Assembly: GCA_946807835.1 (NCBI GenBank)
Contig: OX327697.1
Coordinates: forward strand, 12,941,501-13,005,500
From: Ailanthus altissimus
Taxonomy: Eukaryota; Streptophyta; Magnoliopsida; Sapindales; Simaroubaceae
Length of the DNA: 64,000 nucleotides
Direction: 5' to 3'
In this document: positions 1-12,419 of the stretch, one piece after another
Layout of the letters: each line of letters begins with the position of its first letter
Position numbering within the stretch: the first letter of the stretch is position 1
Made by a program: the position numbers and the translations under genes
Notes under the pieces: generated by a model
Seen by the model: only the letters and a program-made list of their open reading frames with translations
Databases searched by the model: none
What the model was told of the DNA's origin: nothing

Positions 1-375
1 TTTCACCATACAGCAGGAGTGAATTAAACTCAGCTTTGAAGGAGGCAATCTTGCCAAGGAATTCTGACATCTCCATACCTTATTGTTTCAGATTAACCAA
101 ACTCGAGACCACAGAGTACAACCTTTGAATATCATTAGTATATAAGAACTTAAGTTGATGCCAAATATCAAAACATGTTCAATAAGCCTTATAAATAAGA
201 TATAATTGATGATTGATGGTTTGCCATAATTGATTACATAATAAGGCATCAACCCTTTTCCACTCAGTTATATCTTTATTTTTTAAATATGTGACTCTAG
301 TAGTTAAATAGTTCTCTAAGCTATATCCCATACACTATAATTCAATAAATGCAACCCAAGAAGTATAATTACTAC

Positions 376-2855
376 TGTTGGAATTTGTGCTTACGTGCCA
401 TCCCATAATGTATAAATATCTAGTGATTGTATTTATACAATTATTATTTCTAATAAAATCGTTAATATTATTTTTATTAAATGGTAAGATGCTTGTAACG
501 TTTTAGACATTGTATGATCTGAAGGAGTTCGGATTTGGTCTAAAAGAGTTTAGACCAGAGCTAAGAGTTAGCAACGCTAATAGTTATAAACACTAAGAGT
601 TAGTGGTACTAAGAGTTAGCAAAATCTAATGAATTAGAACCTTGTCTGAAATGGGACAATGACCTGAGAATATATTAGTAATGATATAGCTGCAATAAGT
701 TGCGGATAGTGCTAAGAAATGTCATTATGCAAGTATGTTCTCAAACATAATGTTCCTGATCTAATTTCATCGATGCGGGTCTATCGGTGAAACCCATTAA
801 TATAGATTAGTGTATGTCTATATCTGAATGGTCCAGATGGTTACTCTTAGCAAACCATGAGCTTAGTAGGAAGCTTGTATAGAGATGCAGGTATTCCGTA
901 AGGACTGAATATTGAACAGACTCACGAAGACATCCAATAGATATCTCATAAAGCCGTCAATAGAAGGTCTTCCGAGTTGAGTAGTATTTGTGGTCCTTTG
1001 ACCTGAGCGCCACGGTGGGCTTGTGAGTGATCCACCATGCTTTGGTTCCACACATGTCAGAAACCTTTCATGGTCTGACCACTGGGTGTCGCTGGGTATG
1101 GTCCGATGCTCATGGAGTTCGGTGTGCGTAGATATGGGATCCATCAGCTCATATGAGTGGGTTGTATATCCTAATGCTCTGAGATTATATTTCAAAAAGT
1201 CTTGTGGCCGCAAGCATAAACCTCAGAAAAGATATTCCGGAGGAATAAACAATATCACAAAAGTGTTTGTGGATATTGTTTTATGAAATATAAATCTGGA
1301 GATAAGTTCGTGGTTGAGCAAATAGAGATTTGACGGTGATGATCTATATCTCTGCTCTTCAAGGATATAAATGATGGAAGGATTATACGAATATGTAATA
1401 ACCTCAACTTGTATGGTCGAACATGCTAATTTGTAATATCCGTAACGTGTGTGTGGGACATTGTTCACGGACGTATGGAGGAGCTCTATATGACAAATTA
1501 GGTGTGGACCTAGAGAGTCTCACAATATGAAGTATACTCGTTGTGCACTGAGGTAGCAGATTAGATTGAATAGTTTGATCCAATAAATTTTAGCAAAAGA
1601 GAACGATTGTTTAGGGATCCCTCGGATTGTACATTTGTCAAGACTTAATTGTTAAGTACATCACTTAATTAATTAAGAAGGGTTGTTAATTAATAGAATA
1701 TTGACAAATGACAAAATTTGTTCCATGATTTGATTTTACCTTTTTACCATTTAACCATGGTAGTAAAAATTAGTAAGGTAAAAAGTAATTATTCAAAATT
1801 GTTTTGAATAATTAAATCATATATTATTATAATATTATTAGATAATATTATAATATATATAGATCATGGCATTGTATTTTAATACAATGAGGAGCCTAGA
1901 TGTTGGCCATTTAATTACCCAATATAATTAAAGTAATTATAATTGTTAGGTAAAGATTAATTTTGGTGGCCATTATTCTAGTGTTTGGTTTAATTAATTC
2001 TAAATGGGAGACCAACAATAAAATTGGTGGAGCATTTCATTTTGTTTATTTTGTTTAATCAAAGTGTTGAATAAACAAAATGAATTTTGGCAAAACAATT
2101 GAATTCATTCATTCAATTTTGGGAGAAGAATTTGGCAATGGCAAGGAAGAGAGGTAAGAGAAAATTTTGGTTTTTATTCTTTCAAGTGTTGAAAAAATAA
2201 ACAAACTTCTCTTCATCTCCTTCTTTAATGGATGGCCAAAAATGAATGATATGTAAATGGAGAAAAAGATAATTATTTTGCAAAGAGTTGTTCAAAATAA
2301 TTATCATATAGAAATTATTTTTAAGATTAATATACAAGAGTTGTATGTTAAAGATTTTTAATTAATACAAGAGTTGTATAGAAAATATTTACCATCTCCA
2401 TTTAAGAAACAAAAATTGTGTTCAAAAGAATTTGAATACAAGTGCTGAAAATTCTAAATACTAAACTACCATTCTAGCTCCTTAATCCCACCAAAAGTTA
2501 TGGACTAGAATTGTTCAACATATACTTCAAGGTGAGCTCTTCACATGGATTATTGAAGAACTTGAAAATTTTGTAAAGTTACCTTCATTAGGTGAGTATT
2601 TTACATTATGTTTTTAGTACAATATTGTTCATCATATATATTTTGTATAATTGTTATACTTGTTCATATATGTGATATATGTTGTTCATCATGTTTTTAT
2701 AATTGTATAATTGTTATGCTTATGCATATATATGATATATGTTGAATTTGTTAAAATGGGTGTATTTTGTTATATGCTTCCATTGCGCATATGGTAATTT
2801 TTGAAATTACGTATACACTCGGATTATCACACACTCTATAATACAACACCCAACA
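376..2855 (+). repeat. Solo LTR, 2.48 kb, with perfect TSD
   Basis: The segment begins TGTTGG and ends CCAACA, the short inverted termini of an LTR, and is flanked by ACTAC at 371-375 and 2856-2860. No PBS, polypurine tract or coding sequence is attached, so it is a solo LTR left by LTR-LTR recombination. Its first 1.2 kb is shared with the repeats at 6531-8021 (inverted), 17198-19087 and 25332-27167 (inverted) and 49612-51666. The last pair flanks a copia element, so this is very probably a Ty1-copia LTR family. Short ORFs inside it are not genes. Confidence 0.9.
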
Positions 2856-3478
2856 ACTACTCCTTGCCAATTTTTCAGCAAAAATAGTCGAGAATGAACC
2901 GAAGAGAAAAATCAAACCTATGTTAAAGCTCTCAGTAGTAATATTTGCTTACAAATAAGAGAAGATGAAGAATGAAATAACAACAGAAAACCAAAAACAA
3001 ATTTTCAGCTACACAGTAGCGAATTTTTGGTGATGGTGACGACAACTGGCGATGTCGAGGGACACGATGAGTGGTTTTGGGTCGCCGGCGTCAGCTAAAG
3101 TGATTGGTGCGGCGGTAAAGCCTTACACATGTTGAAGACTGAGATAAAAAAATATGAAGCCAAGGATAGAGGCGGTACGTGCAGAATTCGATAACTGTCA
3201 GGCCCCCATAAAAGTGATCGCCAATGCTGTTTGAGGACAAGGATGCCGGCAGTGAGAGTCCACACATGTCAGAAGAAAAAAAGGTCAAATTTCAATGATG
3301 GCGCGTGGGGCGAAGGTTCAGCTTCTGTTTTCTTGGAGTTTCACTGATGAACTACTGATGATGTCAGAATAGAGGACACGACCACTAGAAAAAGATGAAC
3401 ACACAGTGGCCGAAAAGTAAACTGATAAATTCGTCAAAAAAACTAAAAATTAGAGAGAGCACAATGGATCTGATACCA

Positions 3479-3653
3479 TGTAAAAGAGGAGAACATGATT
3501 CTATTGTTTTATTCATTGTAAAGATAGATATAATATATATTAGAAAAGAAACTATCCTAGAAAGGATGTCTTCTTCTATACAGAAAAGGAACATCATTAG
3601 TGTTTTCCTATTGTATGCCTGCCATATAAATACCTGCAATATATATTTCAACA
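3479..3653 (-). repeat. 5' LTR of copia copy A (175 bp)
   Basis: On the minus strand it runs from TGTTGAAATAT to CTCTTTTACA and is closely related to the 171/169-bp LTRs at 35498-35668 and 40081-40249. The adjoining TGATACCA at 3471-3478 is the reverse complement of a methionine-initiator-type PBS. TTTAG at 3654-3658 is the candidate right-hand target duplication; its partner is outside the window. Confidence 0.88.
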
Positions 3654-4880
3654 TTTAGGAACGAATGGGAGGCGAATCAGACAAGAAAAGAATGAGTTGC
3701 GCTCAAAATAACGAGAGCGCTTAAACCTAAGGCCGGGCACCGTAGCATTTAAGGCAAAGACTTGGAGGTCGTGGTGCCGAATCAACCACCCACACCCATC
3801 ATGTTTTAGATCTCAACACCGCAATGCTCGTGCAACATATAAAACCCTCTCTTTTAGTCTTATTTTAACTTGGATTCGAAGGCCCTCGACCCTAGGTTTT
3901 TCATATATGTAAAAGCACTCTTTTAAGAGCCAAAACATAGACTTTTTGAGAGGAAAAAATTAGAAAAACAATTCACAACTTAAAATCAAGAGATCAAAGC
4001 CAAGATTAAAGATTCAAGTTTAAGATTCAAACTTTAAGTCAAGATTGAGAGAGAAGCATCCTTAAGAGTCTCCTTGATTAATTTTCCTTCTCTTTTCTTA
4101 TCATTATGTTCTTGTTCTAGCTGTTATACATGGATTGATTTAGTACTCTTGAGTTTGTAATGAGCTAAACATTGTTTTATCTAGGGTTAGACTATTGAAC
4201 TTAGTATATAGTTAGATTTTTTTTATTCTTAGTTTTCGAAATTAATACATATAATTGATTCATTCTATCTTGTGTGTAATGCTTTCATTTTATCTAGCTA
4301 ATATTTTGAATGATTGAGAAACCATAATGAACTTGAAGAAATGATTCATGTGTTTAGCTTAGGATAATTGATGCATAATCATAGGGTAACAACTATGAGT
4401 TCCATATAGGATAGAAATATACCTAAATGGCATGTATGATATGATTTAAACCTAGTCTTAATGAATTACACTCTATTCTGATTACCATAAATATATAGTC
4501 AGAATGCATAATATAGTCACTCAACCATTGACAAAGGCTTGTGATAAGATTAGAGTTTAGCCAATTAATTTATATTAAGGGATTAACTAAGAGGTTAAAG
4601 ATTTTAATGAAATACTAGGGGATAAGTCAAAATCCTATATTATTATCAATTAGTGAATTCAATTATTTGTTTGCTTGCTATTTAGGTTTAGTTTAATTGA
4701 TAGAACTAGGTTAGTTAATTAAATTTTAGATTTTAGTTTTTTTGTATAAAAGTTAAGTAGATATAATTTTAGTAATTGGTTGATAGAATTAGATTGTATA
4801 ATTCTTATAGGAACGATATCTAGACTTAAATTTTATATTACTTGATACGATAGCATGCCTTACACTTAGCTACTAAAGCA
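3654..4880 (+). repeat. Ty3-gypsy LTR, right-hand part
   Basis: This segment aligns with the inverted LTR at 52373-53712 and with 60379-61681. They share the block around GAGAGCGCTTAAACCTAAGGC, a GC-richer stretch (3720-3835), a TATA box, and the terminal block ending near GATACGATAGCATGCC. The left part of the LTR is displaced by copia copy A. The right end near 4880 is approximate, since retroelement coding sequence of a different type follows directly. Confidence 0.75.
3838..3844 (+). promoter_or_regulatory. TATA box of gypsy LTR
   Basis: TATAAAA followed by a C-rich CCCTCTC start-like region, directly downstream of the motif CACCGCAATGCTCGTGC. The same arrangement occurs in the related LTRs at 53387-53393 (inverted) and, weakened, at 60660-60680. 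Activity is inferred, not shown. Confidence 0.5.
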
Positions 4881-5635
4881 TATATAATGCATCTAGAAGA
4901 GGTTTACTATTCTTGAAAAGTGGGGTCGAAAGTATTGAAGAGTATATGGATTCCAATTGGCCAGGAGATGAAACCAATAAAAGGTTTACATCTAGTTACT
5001 TCACTTTTATGGAAGGTAATTTAGTTATACTTTGAGAAGCAAGAAGCAAAAGGTTGTAGATAGATTAAGTGCGAATGCTAAATTCGAGGTATGGATCATG
5101 GTGTATGCGTGTTGTTATGGGTTCAAAGTATATTAAGAGATTTTGGTATTTAATATGAGAAATCGATGAGTTTATATTGTGATAATAAAACAGCTATTGA
5201 AATTGCACATAACCTAGTTCAGCGTTATCATACTAAACATGTGGAAGTTGATTGTCACTTTATCAAATAGATGCTTGATTAAAAGATCATACAACTTTTG
5301 TTTGTTAAGTTTAAAGATCAACTAGCTGATATTCTCACAAAAGCAGTTGCAAGAAAGGTGCTTCATGATGTGATTAACAAGTTAGGCATGATAGATATAT
5401 ATGCACCAACTTAAGAAGAGTGTTGGCATACTAATATTTATTTAAGAAGTATTGTCCTATTTAGATCGTACTGCTTGTATAGAACATATTACTTACATAA
5501 GGCATTTTTTTGTAAAGTAGATTTATTTTCTTTTTCCTTTTTTTGTAGTAGCTCTAAATTTATATAAAGGCCACCTATTTTACATATTTATTCATTGTAG
5601 TAAAAGATTCATATTTTTCCATAATTTTGACATAA
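4881..5635 (+). pseudogene. Ty1-copia 3' fragment: RNase H relic plus 3' LTR
   Basis: Translation of 5165-5415, with stops and a frame shift, gives a typical copia RNase H C-terminus: [56 protein letters not shown]-like. The coding relic is followed at 5421 by TGTTGGCATAC, which looks like the start of the 3' LTR after the purine-rich AAGAAGAG. The LTR probably ends near 5631 (TTTTGACA). A TATATAAAGGCC promoter-like site lies near 5562. Everything upstream of RNase H is missing. It is a different copia lineage from copies A and B. Confidence 0.75.
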
Positions 5636-5695
5636 ACAAAAGACAAAGACAAAAAAACAAAAGCTTGCTATGACAAAACTGCAATGGATTAATGT

Positions 5696-6318
5696 TGTTA
5701 GATATTTCATAAGAATTTCAAAATTCACAAACATGAAAAGTTGTGGTCTTTCATTTATATATGCAACTATTCATGAGGTTGCATCCTTTCATATTAAATA
5801 TAAAAAAATACAACCGTTGAAGACACCCCTTGGTTTGAAAATGGTGATGATTCATTTGGAACCATTAATCAAATTTGAAATTAATCCAATGGTCATAAAC
5901 CAACTATAAATATATGTGTTGATATTAGAAGAATAGTGTGCATAAAATGGGTGTAAAAGAGCACAATAGTACATGTGTACAAAAGATAGCATAAGATGTG
6001 CACAAGAGTGCATAAAATGGGTGCAAGAGGGTACAATAGTGCATGGGTACACAAGAGAGCACAAGGGTGTATAAGTGCATAAGAGATGTCAAAGAATTGT
6101 TCTCATTTTCTGTTTCATGATAGTGCACTCATACAAAACCAAAGCCATTGAATGTTTGGGTTAGACCGTAATATAATCTGATTGTACCAGGACAATATCT
6201 CAAAATGGCAGAAATTTACCCTTAAGTACAGTGTACTATTGTATGCCTTGGCTTATTATCAGTTGTGTATGTGATCTATATTTGCAAAGCATTCAATAAT
6301 ATTCCAAAATTTTCAACA
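5696..6318 (+). repeat. Left LTR of the 5.7-9.8 kb element
   Basis: Matches 9161-9807 over its whole length. It contains an internal tandem repeat (about 5936-6085) of roughly 70 bp built on GTGCATAAAATGGGTGCAAG, also present in the right LTR near 9431-9580. Confidence 0.83.
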
Positions 6319-6530
6319 ATCTTAAGGATAAATATCTTGCTTGATGGATAGAGAGATCTACATTGGTAACAAGGTGTGTTTGTTCTTATTTATTCTATTT
6401 GATAGCTCTAGACATGTAATTTATTAAGCATGGTATATTATAATTTTCACTTCTTGACGTATTCAACTATATTTATATGAAAAGGAATGTGTGATTTTAT
6501 AAGAATCACTACAAAAGTTTAGTATGCATG

Positions 6531-8021
6531 TATTGGCCAAATTATAAGAAGTGAGTAGTGGTCATTATCTTATTCAAATGCTATTAGATGAAGGCCAACT
6601 TATGCTTGTAAAAATCAAAGTGAAAGCATGACAATACATTTGTAAAAGTGTTGGCCGAATCAAGTAAATGGCATCTTATGCTTTGACTTTCAAATGATGG
6701 CAATAGTTTGCCATATGTCATGCCATAACAAAATATAATCATGCCTTAGCATGATATGTGACAACCTTTTAAGGGATAAGGTGGCAAGTCGACTTGCCAC
6801 TTGTTAACTTCCGAAGCTTAACACTTAAGCCTTATCAACTTTCTGAGAAACCATAATTAAACCCTGCTTTTTAAGATCTTTTCAGATTGAATAATTCGAT
6901 TCGGTGCGCTACCCCAATACTCAACGATACAATTCATATTGTGAGACTCCTTAGGTTCACACACATTTATCTTGCAGCATATTGAACCATACAAGTTAAG
7001 GTTAATACATATTCGTATAATCCCTCCATTATTTATATATTAGAAGAGTGAAGACATAGTTCATCATTGTCAAGTCTTCATATGCTCAACCGTAAATTTA
7101 TCTCCAAATTCATATTTTCATAAACAATATTCGTAGACACTTTTGTGATATTGTTAATCCTACGGGAAACTATTTCATGGGTTTATTTCTTATAGCCATA
7201 AGACTTTCTAAAATATAATCTTGGAGCATAAGGCTATATAACTCACCCATATGAGCTGATAGATCTCATATCTACACACACCAGACTCCATGAGCATCAG
7301 ACCATACCAGCAATACCCAGCAATCAGACCATGAAAATTCTTTGACATGAGTAAAACCTAAGTATGGAGAATCACTTATAAGCCCACCATGGTTCTCGGG
7401 TTAAAGGATCACAAATATTACTCAACTTGAAATGACCTTCCATTAATGGTTGGGATATCTATTAGAGGTCCTAATTGAGTTTGTTTAGTACCCAATCCTC
7501 ACTGAATACACGTATGCCTATACAAGCTTCCACTAAACTCATAGTCTACTAACACTAACCATCTGGACCATCTAGATATAGACATACACTAATCTATATA
7601 TAATAAGGTCTTCATTAGCAGACCCGCATAAGTGAAGATGGATTAAGAGCATAAAGTTTAAGAATATACTTGCACAATGACATATTCTAGAATTATTTGT
7701 AACTCCTTACAACTATATCATTGGTAGTATATCCCCAGGTCTTTGTTCTATTTCAGACAAAGCTCTAACTCTTTAGATTTCGTTGACTATTATAACCTGC
7801 TAACTCTTAACACTTATAACTTTTAGCATTGTTAACTCTTAGCCCTGGTCTAAACCTTTTTTAGACCAGATCTGAACTCCTTCAAACTATGCAGTGTTTA
7901 AAATATTACAAGCATCTTACTATATAATAAACGTAATTAGTGATTTAACAAAATATTTATTGCATAGATATTAAAAAATATTTATACAAAATGGGATGGC
8001 ACGTAGGCACAAATTTCAATA
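6531..8021 (-). repeat. Solo LTR, 1.49 kb, inverted, nested in the 5.7-9.8 kb element
   Basis: Inverted member of the 376-2855 LTR family: on the minus strand it starts TATTGAAATTTGTGCC and ends GGCCAATA. Perfect 5-bp duplication GCATG at 6526-6530 and 8022-8026. It is about 1 kb shorter than 376-2855, with the difference at the LTR 3' side, so it is either an internally deleted or a distinct subfamily member. Confidence 0.88.
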
Positions 8022-9160
8022 GCATGAAGAGATATATATATATGTTATTATTCATCATGAAAATTTGACATTTGAAGAGTAGTTCAATGTTATTAAATTA
8101 GACTTTTGAAGTCTTCTTTAATATATATTTGATGATGAATATTGAATGCAATTGAACAAAGGAAACAGGTGCAAGTGAAGAGCCTGGGGTTATTGCGCTG
8201 AATGTAGAAAGCCTAACATCGTGACACCAAAAGATTAATGCCGAGGCACTGATCAGAGAATGCCCAGCACCACAATGCTAAAAAAGTGATGCCGCAACGC
8301 TAGGCATACATTCTGCCATTGTGTATCTTCTGTTTAAAGAATTAAAGTTGCAACACTGATTTGTTCAGGTGTTTATCTCTGATATATTCAATTATCCCAT
8401 TAAAAATGAACATGTTTGAATATTTAAACGTTGTGATTGAATATCACAATGGGAAGTGTAAGCAATTGCTTATGTTTGGCTATGAGAACCAAAATTTTAT
8501 AAGGTCAAAGTTGAATTTGGCCAATCTTCTGACAAATCACTAAATAAGGTTAATGATTCAAACTCTATAAAGAATGGATTATAACTAGAGTATAAGGAAA
8601 GAGTGATGGTAACCCTTCCTATGTGATTAGAGATCCCATGAAACAGGTTCATAAGGGTAAGAACAAATTACTTTTTATCTTGGTGTACTATTAACAATAT
8701 ATTCTGAGTCCCTCCCTAAGGCTAGGTAGTAACATCTACAACAAGATAAGATGAGTGGTATACCTTTAATGAACTCTATAGCATATTATTATATAGTGGT
8801 GTGTTTAACTGCAAAACACACTTGATAGAAGTTCACTTATATGAGTTTAAAATTGAGTTGGTTCTTAAAAAAGAGCTTAGGTAAGCATCTCTAGAGCACT
8901 CATGAATCCAGCTAGACACAGAGTCATAAAGTGCCAAAACCGCATAATAACTCACTGGAAAGAATTCAATATGGGTAGATAGTCCTCTAACTCACGCCAA
9001 AGGGACATTGGTTCATAAAAATCTAGTTTTATCAAGTTCTTGTGGGATACGATTAGTTGTCCAATAGTTAGTTCATAGCCTGACAAGCACCAATTCATAT
9101 ACACTGAATTATATATATATTCTCTAGTATTTGTATGTATATTTTGAAATCAAAGGGGAT

Positions 9161-9807
9161 TGTTGGATATTTCATAATGATTTTAAAATACACAAACATG
9201 AAAAGTTGAGACCTTTCATTTATATATGAAACTATTCATGAAGTTGCATCCTTTCATATTAGATATGAAATAATACAACCGTGATGATTTATTTAGAAAT
9301 TAGTGATGGTTTATTTAGAACCATCGATCAAATTTAAATTTGATCTAACAATCATAAACTAAAAGGTGTATGTAGAGGGTTTTATCCTAAATGAAAGGGT
9401 ATTTACCAACTATAAATATGTGTATTGACACCAGAAGAATAGTGTGAATAAAAAGGATACAAGAGAGCATAATAGTGCATGTATGCAAAAGAGAGCATAA
9501 GATGTGCATAAAATGGGTGCAAGAGAGCACAATAGTTTATGGGTGCACAAGAGAGGACGATGGTGCATAAGTGCATAAGAGATGTTAAAGAGTTGTTCTA
9601 GGATTCTACTTCATGAAAGTGCACTTATATAAAATCAAAGCTATTGAATACTAAGGTTAGACCACCATATAACCTGACTGCACTAGGATAATATTTTAGA
9701 GGGTGAAAATTTATCCTTACTGTACTCTTATACACCTTAATTTACTATTTGTTGTGTGTGTGATCTATATTTGTAAAGCATCCATCAACATTCTAAAATT
9801 TTCAACA
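9161..9807 (+). repeat. Right LTR of the 5.7-9.8 kb element
   Basis: Direct partner of 5696-6318. It is preceded by the polypurine tract at 9149-9160. The two copies differ by many substitutions and small indels, so the insertion is old. Confidence 0.83.
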
Positions 9808-11400
9808 AATGCATTATTTGAAAATTAAAGGAAAAAAGAGAAAATATGAAACTCGCGATGTAGAGGTGACTATAAAAAATTAGGATTTAGTTCCCAAATG
9901 AGCTAATGGGTGGGTGATCTTCTCCAAGTGCTTTTGGTGTTGGTCAGCTAGAGGCACTCATGTGTTTTGTGAACAACAAACAGTGATCAACTTTGTTCTT
10001 ATTAAATGAAAAATGGTGAATGGTGATTAGCTATAAATATATGACAAATGAGAGGGACTACAACGAAGACTAAGGTGCAGCAAATAGAAAATAGACAACA
10101 TCGTGAGCGAAAATTAGACACAACTTCATTACTTCAGCGAAGAAAGTTTGAGTAGAGACTTGGGAGAGCGCGATTAAGGATTTGAGTGTGAAAGCTTATT
10201 AGTTTCTACTTTTTTAATTTTTTATTTCTAATTTTTTATTATAGGTTTAACTTATCCATCTAATTTGTTAAAAAGAAAAAATACCCACTCAATGAAAAGG
10301 ATAATTTGTGAAATTAAAAAATATAAAATAAAATATATTAATTTAAATAATTATGAAGAAAAAATGTATCAAAGAATTAATTGACTAAAATTATTATTGT
10401 TATCTTATTATTAAGATGAACTATATTAATGTATTCAATTGACATGAGTTATATTAGTAGTGCTATAGTAATATAAATTAAATTTTATGTAACATTAATT
10501 ATCATATTATAAATAATAATTATTAATTTAACTACAATTATAAGTATATTTACAAATAAAGTATAAGGATATCAACACCTCTCGGGTTTAGTGATTTAGA
10601 TACTTTAATACTCAAGAGATTAGAAATTAGGTCTAACTTACGATTTAGAGTGACAATTAGATAAGTAGGTCATTTAAATAATGAAGGTGTAAATGATTAA
10701 AGTTTAATTGTTGTTATTTATAAATACATTTACAATTGTATTTAAGTTTAATAATATTTATTAATTTAATAAAGAAGAGATTTTTTTATAATTTTTAGAC
10801 TTAAAGGGGTATATTTCATGTTTAACCAAACAAAAGAGGAGTTTTGATGGGGACATCCTTATCCCACTAGTTTGGACTTAATTCTAAATTTATTCTACGA
10901 GTTTCAAAAAATTCAAATTTGTCCCAATTTGTTAATCTATTTTTGTTTATTTTAATGGTTTTACTAATTTGTATGTGATGATTTAATGGGTAGGACACGG
11001 ATTTTAATAATTTTAAAAAATTATTAAATTTTGGTCTTTTTTATATTACAAATTAATATTATAAATTTTTTCATAAAAATAAAAAATTTAAAATTTTAAT
11101 AATTTTAAAAATATTAAATTTTGGTCAACTCTCACACCACTCCCACCTAACCTCTAGGCCCTACTCAGCCTCCCCCTCTCACCGCGGCCAACCAACCCCC
11201 TACATTGCATCCTCTTATCATCTACATTATTATTACTATTGCTAATAACCTCTTCTTCTTTAAACTCGTCTTCTTTATAATGACCATCTTTTGTTTTAAG
11301 GCTAATCTTGTTTAGCTTCTTAGAATGTTGCATTTGTCAAAAGCGCATTAGCCTTTTCTTTTAAAAAAATAAGCTCATCAATAGTTAACATAGTGTGGCT
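9808..11400. other. AT-rich intergenic stretch, no gene seen
   Basis: No ORF of note, no conserved coding signature and no clear LTR ends. The part from about 10200 to 11100 is very AT-rich with many poly-A and poly-T runs. Confidence 0.6.
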
Positions 11401-11726
11401 ACTGACATTTAAGAGTGAGTAAAAAAAATCATAAAATAAAAAAGTCGGTTTGGTTTTCTATTTAGAAAAATATTGTTAAGTTATTTTAAGTTTAAAAATC
11501 AAATGGTCTTGTTCGGTTCTAGCCCAGTTTCACTAAAAATCGGAACCAAACCGAAAAAATATTTTCTAAATAAATTAACCAAAAAAATTAATTATGTCAT
11601 ATGGTTGTTCATTATTGGCCAAATCAAATAATTCATATATAAATGTTTTAAAAAAAAACTAAAAAACCTATACCTAATTACAAAATTGACCCTCATTCAC
11701 TTGTCTCTCACTCTCTTTGTCAAAGA

Positions 11727-11747
11727 CTCTCTCTCTCTCTCTCTCTC
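11727..11747. repeat. (CT)n microsatellite
   Basis: About ten uninterrupted CT dinucleotides in a pyrimidine-rich stretch of the hAT left flank. Confidence 0.95.
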
Positions 11748-12419
11748 GTATGGCATTCACTCGCCTTTCACTCTTTGTCGATGTCTTTTTATGTCACTCT
11801 TGTTATTGCCACCTCACCAATTAGTCATCATCACTAGACTATCACCATTGTCTCTCTCACACTATTAATAAAAGTCTACCTATTATTAATAGTTTGACAA
11901 TGTTTTTATTTAAAATAAACATAATATTTTTGTTATTCTAATCACAATTGCTCATTATTAATTGAATCTCTTGTTCATTTTCATACATAGCTATAAGCTA
12001 AGCTATAGGCCCAAATAAGATAAGGAAAAAGTTTGTTGATTAGGATGATTATTTGTAAAAATTTAACAAATTTGTCTCTTTTTTTTAGTACAACTCTTTG
12101 AGCATATTAGAGATCTTATTCAGATTTCACTATATTATGCATGAAAACTTCCCATCTAGTTCACGTATATACTATTTATTGATTCGATAAGTTTTTACAA
12201 ATTATTTGTGGAAAAGTCTCAAATTAGAGACTTGATGAATTTTGAATGATAGACTTAATGAATTTTGAACTTCCTATCTAGTTCACATATATGCTATCTT
12301 ATTTTGTTTTATTTTTTTAATGTGTTGATGTAATTGTGTTGTTGTCATTCATAATAATTTTTGAATGATAGTGTTGTGATTATGTTATTATTGGACTTAG
12401 TTGGTGTAGAATGGATTAT

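Larger units (their letters stand above)
1..3653 (-). mobile_element. Antisense Ty1-copia element (copy A), left end off-window, split by a solo LTR
   Basis: Reading the minus strand from 3653 gives a short LTR, a PBS (reverse complement of TGGTATCAGAGC, damaged, next to 3478), an untranslated leader and the start of a gag relic. Segments 1-370 and 2861-3478 join seamlessly once the insertion at 376-2855 and one copy of the ACTAC duplication are removed. The joined sequence aligns by eye with 35830-36460 of the copia element in the splicing-factor intron, so both belong to one family. Copy A keeps a gag stretch of about 155 bp (around 80-256) that the intronic copy lacks. No intact ORF remains. 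It appears inserted in a gypsy LTR, because LTR sequence resumes at 3654. The left LTR and left target duplication lie outside the window. Confidence 0.85.
5696..9807 (+). mobile_element. LTR retrotransposon with decayed interior, two LTRs of about 630 bp
   Basis: Two direct repeats, 5696-6318 and 9161-9807, both start TGTTRGATATTTCATAA and end AAAATTTTCAACA. The right copy is preceded by a polypurine tract (CAAAGGGGAT), which fixes the plus orientation. The flanks AATGT (5691-5695) and AATGC (9808-9812) match at four of five bases, a plausible worn TSD. The 2.8-kb interior has no recognisable gag or pol, and over half of it is an inserted solo LTR (6531-8021). I could not find a convincing PBS. 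It may be a non-autonomous (LARD-like) element. Confidence 0.8.

Noticed and set aside
863..1468. Short ORFs on both strands near 1 kb
   Set aside because: All lie within the solo LTR at 376-2855; the same region is broken differently in the other LTR copies (for example 18143-18552).
5852..6128. Antisense ORFs with repeated CTxVPSCTHFMHS-like peptides
   Set aside because: They lie in an LTR and reflect its 70-bp tandem repeat, and the corresponding frames in the second LTR are broken.
6364..6376. TTGGTAACAAGG as PBS of the 5.7-9.8 kb element
   Set aside because: It lies about 45 bp from the LTR end and matches the initiator tRNA poorly.
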